A stretch of DNA of 64,000 nucleotides from Hyunsoonleella jejuensis (GTDB lineage Bacteria; Bacteroidota; Bacteroidia; Flavobacteriales; Flavobacteriaceae), in assembly GCF_900111025.1 (NCBI RefSeq), contig NZ_FOFN01000001.1, forward strand, positions 124,001-188,000, written 5' to 3'. A program made the translations under genes and the position numbers. Under the pieces are notes generated by a model. It saw only the letters and a program-made list of their open reading frames with translations, ran no database searches and was not told the origin of the DNA. Shown piece after piece: positions 53,622-61,794 of this stretch. The stretch's first letter is position 1. Each line of letters starts with the position of its first letter.

Positions 53622-54308
53622 ATGCGGCACGTAAACCTATTAATAATTAGCTTGTTAACGCTACAACTTAGTTTCTCTCAAATCAATGAAATTGGTATAT
53701 TTGCGGGTGGTAGTAATTTTATCGGCGATGTTGGCGCTACAGATTACATATCACCTAATCAAGCCGCTATAGGAGCCATCTATAAATGGAACCGAAGTAC
53801 AAGGCATTCTTATAGAATCTCGATGATTTTCTCTGAATTAGAAGGCGTAGATTTAAATTCGGACGACCCAAGACGTCAGCAACGCGGCTATAGCTTTAAC
53901 AATAGTATTTTTGAGATTTCAGCTGGTATGGAATTTACATTTATGGACTTTAATTTACATAACCGTAAACCTGTAGCAACGCCATACCTTTATACTGGTA
54001 TTAGTGTGGTTAGACACGATAACTATTTCTTTTTAAATGATGTTTTATCATCTGAAAACAGTAAAAGTTGGGCATTTGGTATTCCTATGGCATTGGGGTT
54101 TAAAATGCGATTTATTGATAATTTTATTTTAGGCTTAGAAGTTGGCGCTCGTTATACGTTCTCAGATAATCTTGATGGTAGCAACCCCAGTGATGGTTCT
54201 AGACAACAGTTTCGCTTTGGAAATATAAACAATAATGATTGGTACACCTTTAGTGGAATAACACTAACTTACACCTTTGGAGAAAACCCCTGCTATTGCG
54301 TTAATTAA
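53622..54308 (+). CDS. DUF6089-type outer-membrane beta-barrel protein
   Basis: A 228-residue protein with a signal peptide (ends LSFSQ) and a small beta-barrel (GIFAGGSNFIGDVG, then alternating amphipathic strands). It belongs to the group annotated as DUF6089 in flavobacteria. Its stop overlaps the uppS start (TAATG), and it heads the envelope cluster uppS-bamA. Function unknown; a role in outer-membrane assembly is guessed from position. Confidence 0.82.
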   Translation: MRHVNLLIISLLTLQLSFSQINEIGIFAGGSNFIGDVGATDYISPNQAAIGAIYKWNRSTRHSYRISMIFSELEGVDLNSDDPRRQQRGYSFNNSIFEISAGMEFTFMDFNLHNRKPVATPYLYTGISVVRHDNYFFLNDVLSSENSKSWAFGIPMALGFKMRFIDNFILGLEVGARYTFSDNLDGSNPSDGSRQQFRFGNINNNDWYTFSGITLTYTFGENPCYCVN

Positions 54309-55048
54309 TGAGCCTTAAAAACAACATATTACTAGAAGCTTTACCCAAACACATAGCCATAATTATGGACGGCAATGGGCGTTGGGCGAAACAAAAAGGT
54401 ATGATGCGGGCTTTTGGGCATGAAAATGGGACAAAATCGGTTAGACAAGTTGTAGAGGCCTCTGCTGAATTAGGTATTGAAAATTTAACGCTTTATGCGT
54501 TTTCTACCGAGAACTGGAACCGCCCAAAACTTGAGGTAAAAACATTAATGAAATTGCTGATTTCATCTTTAAAAAAGGAAATTAAAACACTACAGGATAA
54601 TACCATAAAACTTTCTGCCATAGGCAACCTCAACCTATTACCAGCAAAGGTTCACAAAGAACTTCATGAGGTAATGGATGCGACGAAAGACAATTCGAGA
54701 ATGACTCTTACTTTGGCGCTTAGCTATGGCTCTAGAGAAGAATTAGTAAACACTGTTAAAGAAATTAGTAATAAAGTTAAAAATAACATAATTTCGCCCG
54801 ATTCTATTGATGAATCAATTATAAATAAGCATCTTTACACGCAAAATTTACCAGACGTAGACTTACTTATTAGAACAAGTGGCGAACAACGTATTAGTAA
54901 TTTTTTGCTTTGGCAAATAGCTTATGCCGAATTGTATTTTACCGATACCCTTTGGCCAGATTTCACAAAAGAAGATTTGTATAAAGCTATTATAGAATAT
55001 CAAAAAAGAGAAAGACGATTTGGGAAAACAAGTGAACAACTTAGCTAA
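54308..55048 (+). CDS. uppS: Isoprenyl transferase (undecaprenyl diphosphate synthase)
   Basis: A 246-residue cis-prenyltransferase producing the C55 lipid carrier for cell-wall synthesis. The catalytic motif IIMDGNGRWAK has Asp21; FSTENWNRP and the C-terminal LLIRTSGEQRISNFLLWQ are diagnostic. It overlaps the DUF6089 stop codon. The bamA frame begins within its last codons. Confidence 0.95.
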   Translation: MSLKNNILLEALPKHIAIIMDGNGRWAKQKGMMRAFGHENGTKSVRQVVEASAELGIENLTLYAFSTENWNRPKLEVKTLMKLLISSLKKEIKTLQDNTIKLSAIGNLNLLPAKVHKELHEVMDATKDNSRMTLTLALSYGSREELVNTVKEISNKVKNNIISPDSIDESIINKHLYTQNLPDVDLLIRTSGEQRISNFLLWQIAYAELYFTDTLWPDFTKEDLYKAIIEYQKRERRFGKTSEQLS

Positions 55049-57632
55049 TACATTTCTATTGAAAACCCTCCTAAAACAATATATCACCATTCTATTTATT
55101 GCATTTGGCTTTGCTCTTCAAGCACAGGATATTGCATACGAAAATGGTAAAAAGTATATTATAGGCGGCGTTTCGGTTTCAGGAAACACGAGCTTTAATG
55201 AGCAAACCGTTGTAGCATACTCTGGCCTTCGGAAAGGTAACGAAATTACCATCCCAGGAGAAGATATTGCAAACGCCATTAAAAAACTATGGGGCTCTAA
55301 ACTCTTTAGTGATATCGAAATTTACCTAAAAAATGTAGAAGGTAAAAACGCCTTTTTGGAAATTCGATTATCTGATTTACCTCAATTATTAGACGTAAAA
55401 GTTACCGGGGTTAAAAAAAGTAAAATTGAAGGCATTATAAACGACAATAAGCTAAAAAAAGGCGTTAAGGTTACCGAAAACCTTAGAACAACTACAAAAA
55501 ACTTTCTAGAAAAAAACTATAGGAAGAAAGGGTTCTATAATGCCAAAGTAAACATCAATACTATTGAAGTTAAAGATACCCTTGATAAAGCTAAAGTAAA
55601 CATGGTTGTTGCTATAGACAAAGGTGAAAAAGTAAAAATTAAAGACATTATTTTTGAAGGCGATTCTGCTTTAAAAGAAAAGGTGCTTAGAAAAGCAATG
55701 AAGAGCACGAAAAAAATTAATCGTCTTCGCATTTTAAAACGATCTAAGTTTATAGATTCTGCTTATCAGGCAGATTTAGCAAGTGTAATAGATAAATATG
55801 CAGAAAATGGCTATCGTGATGCCCGTATTCTTTCGGACAGTATTATTGTAAATGATGACAAAACTATATCCATCAAAATTGAATTAGAAGAAGGCGACCT
55901 CTATAAGTTTGGAAAAATTAGTTTCATAGGAAATACGGTTTACTCTGACGAACAATTAGACAGATACATTAGAATAAAAGAAGGCGACACCTATAACGGC
56001 GTAATGCTTCAAAAGCGTATTCAAGACAACACAAAACCAGACGGCGATGATATTGCCAACCTTTACCAGAATAATGGCTATTTGTTCTCATCTATAAATC
56101 CTGTAGAGGTAAGTGCTGAAGACAATGTAATTGATTTAGAAATTAGGATATCTGAAGGTAAACCTGCTTATTTTAATAATGTTTCCGTAGTTGGCAATGA
56201 CAAAACCAACGACCATGTTATTTACAGGGAATTACGAACACGCCCGGGTGAATTATATAGTAAAGCAGCAGTAGTACAAACCGTAAGGGAATTGGGACAA
56301 CTAGGCTTTTTTGATGCTCAAGAAATAGCTCCCGATTTTAAAAACCCTAATCCTAATGAAGGAACAATTGACATGGAATTCTCTGTAAAAGAAACCGGAT
56401 CCAGCCAAATTGAACTACAAGGTGGTTATGGAGGTGGTGGTTTTATTGGTACACTTGGATTATCCTTTAATAATTTTTCCATGAAAGGCATATTCGATAA
56501 AGACGCCTACAAACCTGTACCAATGGGAGATGGTCAAAAACTAGCTTTACGTTTGCAAGCCAGCCGTTTTTTCCAAACCTATAGTTTCTCGTTTTCTGAG
56601 CCTTGGTTAGGCGGTAAGCGTCCGGTACAATTTTCGGCCTCAATATCGCACACAAAACAGTTTTTATTTAACCGATTTAACGGACGTGCCGATAGAAGTA
56701 GAAGTTTTAACATTACAGGTATCACTCTTGGTTTAGCAAAGCGATTGACTGTACCAGACAACTATTTCACGCTATCACAAGCATTAAGTTATCAGGTTTA
56801 CGATTTAAACAATTACAACACAGGCCTGTTTACTTTTGGTGATGGTAGCTCCAAAAATTTATCATATACCGTAGGGTTAACAAGAAATAACACAAGAATA
56901 GACCCTATTTATCCAACTGGAGGTTCAAACTTTTCCGTTACTGCAAAATTATCTCCGCCATGGTCGTTGTTTGATGGTGTAGATTACGAAGCGTTAATTA
57001 ATGAACGAAATGATAATCAAGACGTTTTAAGAGATCCGGCAAGTACCGACGCGGAAAGAATCTCTGCCAATGACAGGATTAGTGAAATAGATCAAGAACG
57101 CTTTAACTGGCTTGAATTTTATAAAATTAATTTTAAAGCAGACTGGTATACTGAATTAACTAAAGATTTAGTGTTAAGGCCTAGTCTTGAATTCGGGTTT
57201 CTAGGAGCTTACAACAACGATAGAGGGGTAATTCCTTTTGAACGTTATTTTGTTGGAGGTGATGGCTTAGGGAATTTTGCCTTAGATGGACGACAAGTAG
57301 TGCAATTAAGAGGTTACCCCAACCAGTCCTTATCCTCTCAAGACGGTGGAAGTATTTACAATAAGTTTTCTTTAGAATTAAGATATCCCATTACGTTAAA
57401 AGCTTCTGCTAAAATTTATGCGTTGGGCTTTTTAGAAGGAGGTGATTCTTATAATAGCTTTAGAGATTTCGACCCATTCAACATTAAAAGATCTGCAGGT
57501 TTAGGTGTAAGAATCTTTATGCCAGCCTTTGGTTTATTGGGTATAGATTTTGGTCATGGTTTCGACCCTGTGCCAGGACAAACAGGAAAAAGTGGATGGC
57601 AAACCCACTTTATAATTGGACAGCAATTTTAG
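55032..57632 (+). CDS. bamA: Outer-membrane protein assembly factor BamA
   Basis: A protein of about 866 residues, the core of the BAM complex that inserts outer-membrane barrels. The signal peptide ends ALQAQ. About five POTRA domains (residues 25-440) precede the barrel, with LQGGYGGGGFIGTLGLSFNNF, the loop-6 region VQLRGYP and the C-terminal WQTHFIIGQQF. No ATG start exists near the signal peptide: candidates are TTG 55020, GTG 55032 and TTG 55059. I chose the GTG; the last TTG (KTLLKQYITILFI) also gives a good signal peptide and would not overlap uppS. Confidence 0.93.
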   Translation: MNNLANTFLLKTLLKQYITILFIAFGFALQAQDIAYENGKKYIIGGVSVSGNTSFNEQTVVAYSGLRKGNEITIPGEDIANAIKKLWGSKLFSDIEIYLKNVEGKNAFLEIRLSDLPQLLDVKVTGVKKSKIEGIINDNKLKKGVKVTENLRTTTKNFLEKNYRKKGFYNAKVNINTIEVKDTLDKAKVNMVVAIDKGEKVKIKDIIFEGDSALKEKVLRKAMKSTKKINRLRILKRSKFIDSAYQADLASVIDKYAENGYRDARILSDSIIVNDDKTISIKIELEEGDLYKFGKISFIGNTVYSDEQLDRYIRIKEGDTYNGVMLQKRIQDNTKPDGDDIANLYQNNGYLFSSINPVEVSAEDNVIDLEIRISEGKPAYFNNVSVVGNDKTNDHVIYRELRTRPGELYSKAAVVQTVRELGQLGFFDAQEIAPDFKNPNPNEGTIDMEFSVKETGSSQIELQGGYGGGGFIGTLGLSFNNFSMKGIFDKDAYKPVPMGDGQKLALRLQASRFFQTYSFSFSEPWLGGKRPVQFSASISHTKQFLFNRFNGRADRSRSFNITGITLGLAKRLTVPDNYFTLSQALSYQVYDLNNYNTGLFTFGDGSSKNLSYTVGLTRNNTRIDPIYPTGGSNFSVTAKLSPPWSLFDGVDYEALINERNDNQDVLRDPASTDAERISANDRISEIDQERFNWLEFYKINFKADWYTELTKDLVLRPSLEFGFLGAYNNDRGVIPFERYFVGGDGLGNFALDGRQVVQLRGYPNQSLSSQDGGSIYNKFSLELRYPITLKASAKIYALGFLEGGDSYNSFRDFDPFNIKRSAGLGVRIFMPAFGLLGIDFGHGFDPVPGQTGKSGWQTHFIIGQQF

Positions 57633-57716
57633 TAAAAATTTTATTTTGGCACGATATTTTCTAATAACCTTTTGATGATTTGAATGAGAATTAAAATTTT
57701 TAAGATTAAATTTCGT

Positions 57717-57724
57717 TAATTTTG
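57717..57724 (+). promoter_or_regulatory. -7 element upstream of the OmpH pair
   Basis: TAATTTTG at 57717-57724 fits TAnnTTTG. No TTG is seen at the usual distance. The 5' UTR would be about 80 nt. Confidence 0.35.
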
Positions 57725-57810
57725 AAGATACGATTCAAAAGAGTGGCAGGAAATATAAATCATCTGTCGTTTTTAGAATTTATAATACCATAAATTAAAC
57801 TATAACACAG

Positions 57811-58833
57811 ATGCAAAAAAACGTTCTTTTTTTATTGACATTAGTAGTTATGCTAAGCGTTTCTGTTCATGCACAAAGAGGTGTGCGAATTGCATATATT
57901 GATACAGAGTATATCCTAGAAAATGTGCCTGAATACCAAGACGCCATGGTGCAATTAGATGAAAAAGCGCAAAAGTGGAAAAACGAAATTCAAGCAAAAC
58001 TTTCGGATATTGCTCAAAAACGCAAAGACTTAAGCAATGAAAAGGTATTATTGACCAATGAACTAATTCAAGAGCGCGAAGAAGATATTATGTTTGAGGA
58101 AAAGGAAATCCTAGATTACCAACAAAAGCGTTTTGGTCCTAATGGTGATTTAATGATTCAGCAGAAACAGTTAATGCAACCCATACAAGACCAAATTTTT
58201 GCGGCAGTTCAAGATATGGCAACTAGTAGAAAGTACGATTTTATTTTTGATAAATCCGCTGATGTAGTGATGTTGTATTCTGCAGAACGCTTTGATATTA
58301 GCGAACAGGTGTTGAGAGCCATAACAAGATCTTCTAAACGAAGACAGGCTCAAACCAAAGCAGAGCGTAAAGCTGCCGAAGCCGAAGAAACAGTTCCTGA
58401 TATTAATGAAGAACAAGAAGCAAGAGAAAAAGCTTTAGAAGAGAAAAAAGAAGCAAGGGAAAGCGCCGTTGAAAAACGCAGGCAAGAAATATTAGCAGCA
58501 AGAGAAGCTAAGAAAAAAGAAGCCGAAGCAAGACGCCAAAAAATATTAGAGGAACGCGAAAAAGCAAAACAAGAAAAATTAGAAGCCCGAAATAAGTCAA
58601 CCGCAAATAATACAGAGAACGAAGCTACTAAAGATGAGAGCGCTTCAAAAAGTGATACCACAGAAAAGAAGACAAGAGAAGAACTTATTGAAGAGAATAG
58701 AAAAAAGAAATTAGCTGATAGAGAAGCTCGAAAAAAGGCTTTAGAAGAAAAGAAAAAGAAAATATTGGAAGACCGAAAAAAGGCTCTAGAAGAAAATAAA
58801 AAAGAAAGAGACAGTATAAACAACAGTAAATAA
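57811..58833 (+). CDS. OmpH/Skp-family chaperone with long charged tail
   Basis: A 340-residue periplasmic protein. The signal peptide ends SVHAQ. The Skp-like domain (about residues 22-175) starts VRIAYIDTEYILENVPEY and contains the coiled-coil arms. A tail of about 165 residues, almost entirely Glu/Lys/Arg/Ala, follows; it is absent from ordinary Skp (about 160 residues). Skp escorts unfolded outer-membrane proteins to BamA, encoded just upstream. The tail may be an extended helix reaching across the periplasm. The second, normal-length Skp gene is 35 bp downstream. Confidence 0.88.
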   Translation: MQKNVLFLLTLVVMLSVSVHAQRGVRIAYIDTEYILENVPEYQDAMVQLDEKAQKWKNEIQAKLSDIAQKRKDLSNEKVLLTNELIQEREEDIMFEEKEILDYQQKRFGPNGDLMIQQKQLMQPIQDQIFAAVQDMATSRKYDFIFDKSADVVMLYSAERFDISEQVLRAITRSSKRRQAQTKAERKAAEAEETVPDINEEQEAREKALEEKKEARESAVEKRRQEILAAREAKKKEAEARRQKILEEREKAKQEKLEARNKSTANNTENEATKDESASKSDTTEKKTREELIEENRKKKLADREARKKALEEKKKKILEDRKKALEENKKERDSINNSK

Positions 58834-58868
58834 ATTTAAAATTATAACACATTAATACTAATTTGAAA

Positions 58869-59375
58869 ATGAAACATTTAAAATCAATTTTATTCGCAAC
58901 TGCTTTATGTATAGGTATGGCTAGTTTTGTTGGGGCGCAAAGCAAAATTGCACATATAAACACCCAAGAATTAATAAAGGCAATGCCTGAGATGAAGGAA
59001 GCGCAAAACCAATTAGAAACACTTTCTAAAACCTATCAAACTGAGCTACAAAGCTTAGGAGCAGAATTTCAAAAGAAAGTAGAACTTTATGACAAAGAAG
59101 CTGCTACAAAAACTAAGGAAGAAAACACAAACCGTGCTAAAGAGGTACAAACTATGGAGCAAAGTATCCGAGAGTACCAAGCTAAAGCACAACAGGATTT
59201 ACAGAAAAAAGAGTTTGATTTATTAAAACCTATTACCGAAAAGGCAAAAGCTAAAATTTTAGAAGTAGCAAGAGCGCAAGGTTTTGATTATGTTTTAGAC
59301 TCTTCACAAGGTGTAACTATTATGGCAGATGGTAAGGATTTGCTAGAAGATGTAAAAAAATCTTTAGGAATTTAA
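58869..59375 (+). CDS. OmpH/Skp-family chaperone
   Basis: A periplasmic chaperone of about 168 residues. The signal peptide ends FVGAQ, followed by SKIAHINTQELIKAMPEM and the coiled-coil arm. The C-terminal FDYVLDSSQGVTIMADGKDL is typical of the family. The ATG at 58869 is preferred to the in-frame TTG at 58863. It is the second of two adjacent paralogues downstream of bamA. Confidence 0.92.
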   Translation: MKHLKSILFATALCIGMASFVGAQSKIAHINTQELIKAMPEMKEAQNQLETLSKTYQTELQSLGAEFQKKVELYDKEAATKTKEENTNRAKEVQTMEQSIREYQAKAQQDLQKKEFDLLKPITEKAKAKILEVARAQGFDYVLDSSQGVTIMADGKDLLEDVKKSLGI

Positions 59376-59399
59376 TCTACCCACATAAATAACTTACTT

Positions 59400-59427
59400 A
59401 AAGCTGCTTTTAACGAAGCAGCTTTTT
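59400..59427 (+). terminator. Terminator after the OmpH pair
   Basis: AAGCTGCTT pairs with AAGCAGCTT around TTAACG, followed by T6. The T tract runs straight into the -7 box of murI. Confidence 0.85.
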
Positions 59428-59435
59428 TATTTTTG
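59428..59435 (+). promoter_or_regulatory. -7 element of murI
   Basis: TATTTTTG at 59428-59435 fits TAnnTTTG and ends 6 nt before the murI ATG. It shares its first T with the terminator tract. Confidence 0.4.
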
Positions 59436-59441
59436 TTTATC

Positions 59442-60221
59442 ATGAGCGATAAATCTATTGGCATTTTCGATTCTGGTGTTGGTGGCACTTCTATTTGGAA
59501 AGAGATTCACCAACTCCTTCCTAATGAACATACTATATATCTTGCCGATAGTATCAACGCTCCTTATGGCACAAAAGGAACTAAGAAAATTACTGAACTT
59601 AGTGTAAAAAACACAGAATTTTTACTAAAAAAAGACTGTAAACTTATTGTCGTGGCATGCAATACAGCAACTACAAATGCCATTGATTATTTACGTAAAA
59701 CCTTTGATGTACCTTTTATTGGCATTGAACCAGCCATCAAACCTGCTGCATTGAATACTAAAACTAATGCTGTTGGAATTTTGGCAACTAAGGGTACGTT
59801 ATCTAGCGCACTGTTTTCTAAAACCTCTGGTCGTTTTGCAAGTAACATAAAGCTTATAGAACGCGAAGGCACTGGCATTGTTGAACTTATTGAAAGCGGA
59901 AAATTAAGATCTGATGAGATGAGAACCCTATTACATCAATATTTAGAACCCATGCTAAAAGCGCATATTGATTATTTGGTTTTAGGCTGTACACATTACC
60001 CTTATCTTATTCCAATACTTTTAGAGCTATTACCTAATCATGTAAAAATTATTGATTCTGGTGAAGCAGTAGCGCGCCAAACAAAAGCAATTTTGGAGAA
60101 AAATAATTTATTGAATACTGCAAAAGTTAATCCTAAACTCGAGTTTTATACGAATGGAAGTGTAGAAGTGATGCAATCGCTTTTGGGTAATTCTTTAGAT
60201 ATAGATTATCTAAAATTTTAA
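59442..60221 (+). CDS. murI: Glutamate racemase
   Basis: A 259-residue enzyme making D-glutamate for peptidoglycan. N-terminal IGIFDSGVGG, the first catalytic Cys in VACNTATTNA and the second in GCTHYPYL are intact. The frame begins at a TTG (59433), but the ATG at 59442 is the usual start. It ends the envelope cluster. Confidence 0.94.
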   Translation: MSDKSIGIFDSGVGGTSIWKEIHQLLPNEHTIYLADSINAPYGTKGTKKITELSVKNTEFLLKKDCKLIVVACNTATTNAIDYLRKTFDVPFIGIEPAIKPAALNTKTNAVGILATKGTLSSALFSKTSGRFASNIKLIEREGTGIVELIESGKLRSDEMRTLLHQYLEPMLKAHIDYLVLGCTHYPYLIPILLELLPNHVKIIDSGEAVARQTKAILEKNNLLNTAKVNPKLEFYTNGSVEVMQSLLGNSLDIDYLKF

Positions 60222-60235
60222 TTTTGACCTAATTT

Positions 60236-60359
60236 GCGTTAAGGATTGAGGCATTTGTTGAAGCTCTTTTTGTGTTGTTGCACCTATGCAACACAAAAAA
60301 GCGACTGCCGAAAGCCCGACCACTTGCACTGAGCTTGTCGAAGTGTTGTGGTAACGCCC
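60236..60359 (+). repeat. Modular structured intergenic element, copy 3
   Basis: Has the family ends GCGTTAAGGATTG and GTAACGCCC (stem GCGTTA/TAACGC), GGCAT and AAAGCCCGACC (60311-60321). Its first insert is a long hairpin with arms TTTTGTGTTG and CAACACAAAA. A second insert near 60321-60351 contains CACTGAGCTTGTCGAAGTG, which resembles a dispersed repeat seen in many genomes. It starts 14 bp after the murI stop in the same orientation. Confidence 0.65.
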
Positions 60360-60364
60360 ACATA

Positions 60365-60880
60365 CTATTCTTTAAACCAGCTTGAATACTTGATATAAGC
60401 GTCTGCAATTCGGTTAATTTCACCTGAAATGAGTTCTTCACTTATATCTTTGATTTTTTTTGCGGGTACACCTGCATAAATAGAGCCAGACGTAACAATG
60501 GTGTTTTTTGGCACTACGGCACCAGCAGCAATAATACAGTTAGATTCTACAACACAACCATCCATAATAATACTGCCCATACCTACCAAAACATTATCAT
60601 GAATGGTACATCCGTGCACTAATGCATTATGCCCAATAGATACATTATTCCCAATTGTGGTAGGCGCCGTTTTATAGGTGCCATGTATTACCGCACCGTC
60701 TTGAACGTTTACCTTATTACCCATTTTTATGAAGTTGACATCGCCGCGAACTACGGCACTAAACCATATACTGCATTGATTTCCCATAGTGACATCGCCA
60801 ATTATAGTAGCGTTTTCAGCAATAAAGCAATCGCTTGGTATTTGTGGAGTTTTTCCTCTTACGGTTTGAATTACTGGCAT
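60365..60880 (-). CDS. Gamma carbonic anhydrase family protein
   Basis: A 171-residue left-handed beta-helix of hexapeptide repeats, gamma-CA/PaaY type. Candidate zinc His residues appear in VIHGTYK and SIGHNALVHGC. The family includes true carbonic anhydrases and acyl-CoA-linked homologues, so CO2 hydration is plausible but not certain. It is monocistronic. Confidence 0.9.
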   Translation of the reverse strand: MPVIQTVRGKTPQIPSDCFIAENATIIGDVTMGNQCSIWFSAVVRGDVNFIKMGNKVNVQDGAVIHGTYKTAPTTIGNNVSIGHNALVHGCTIHDNVLVGMGSIIMDGCVVESNCIIAAGAVVPKNTIVTSGSIYAGVPAKKIKDISEELISGEINRIADAYIKYSSWFKE

Positions 60881-60918
60881 GTTATATTGACTATTTTCTG
60901 TTGATTATTTTTTTATTT

Positions 60919-60951
60919 GAGATTCTTCGATCATTACTTCCTCTGAATGAC
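60919..60951 (-). repeat. Dispersed repeat of the GTCATTC...GAAGAATCTC type
   Basis: On the minus strand the element begins GTCATTCAGAGGAAG and ends CGAAGAATCTC. It starts 5 bp after the stop codon of the LytTR regulator. Similar strings are familiar dispersed repeats in many bacterial genomes (from memory). Confidence 0.4.
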
Positions 60952-60955
60952 AAAC

Positions 60956-61690
60956 TTATTTAAAATAAGACAACAAATCGGCTTTTTTTGAAGCAGACAC
61001 CATAATTTCCTTTCCGTTACTTAATACTACGCTTCCGCCTTTTCCTTTTTGATATTTTACCACTTCATTTACATTAACCAAATACGATTTATGTACCCGG
61101 GCAAAACTAGCGTCTCGCAACGCTTCTTCAAAATACTTCAAGGTTTTGCTTACTATTTTTCTCTTGTTATTATTTAAATAAATTTCGGTGTAATTGTCAT
61201 CTGCTTTGCAATACAAAATATCAGCAGTATTTAAAACTTCGAATCCGCTTTGTTGTGGAATTGTTATTTTCCCATCTACTCCTGATGTTTTTGCTACCAA
61301 AACTTCATCTTGTAATGTATTTTCTTTTATTTTAATATCAGTTACATAATCCACAGCTTTTATTAATTCATCTATAGAAATAGGTTTCATTAAATAGTAA
61401 GATGCATGCGCATTTAAGGCGTCGATGGCATAATGATTATATGCTGTAACAAAAATAGTTTCAAAACTTGCATCACCCACTTTTTCGAGTAAATCGAAAG
61501 CATTGCCATAAGGCATTTCTACATCTAGAAACACCAAATCTAAATTGTTATTTCTAATTAAAACCAAAGCTTCGTCAACATTAGCTGCTTCTCCCAAAAT
61601 GTTAACGTTTGGGCAATATTTTTGTAGATAATTTTTTAGTATTTGCCTACTGGTTTCCTCGTCTTCTACTATGATTGATGCTAGTTTCAT
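60956..61690 (-). CDS. LytTR-family response regulator
   Basis: A 244-residue response regulator. The receiver domain (1-120) has the phospho-acceptor Asp56 in LVFLDVEMP. The LytTR DNA-binding domain (about 145-244) includes YTEIYLNNNKRKIVSKTLKYF and FARVHKSYLVNVNEV. It pairs with the histidine kinase gene upstream; the gap of about 100 bp contains a repeat. Targets are unknown. Confidence 0.93.
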   Translation of the reverse strand: MKLASIIVEDEETSRQILKNYLQKYCPNVNILGEAANVDEALVLIRNNNLDLVFLDVEMPYGNAFDLLEKVGDASFETIFVTAYNHYAIDALNAHASYYLMKPISIDELIKAVDYVTDIKIKENTLQDEVLVAKTSGVDGKITIPQQSGFEVLNTADILYCKADDNYTEIYLNNNKRKIVSKTLKYFEEALRDASFARVHKSYLVNVNEVVKYQKGKGGSVVLSNGKEIMVSASKKADLLSYFK

Positions 61691-61763
61691 CTATGGTATT
61701 ATTACTTATTTTTCATTTTATTATTCATTACTCACTCAATAATTATAGAAACAACTGAGTAAG

Positions 61764-61794
61764 AGTTCCCTCCTTTGGTGGGTTAGGGAGGCCT
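61764..61794 (-). repeat. GC-rich post-stop repeat, copy 2
   Basis: On the minus strand it begins immediately after the kinase TAG stop: GGCCTCCCTAACCC, then ACCAAAGGAGGGAACT. It matches the element after nadK (53300-53331) in order and orientation relative to the preceding gene, with an imperfect hairpin. Confidence 0.55.
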
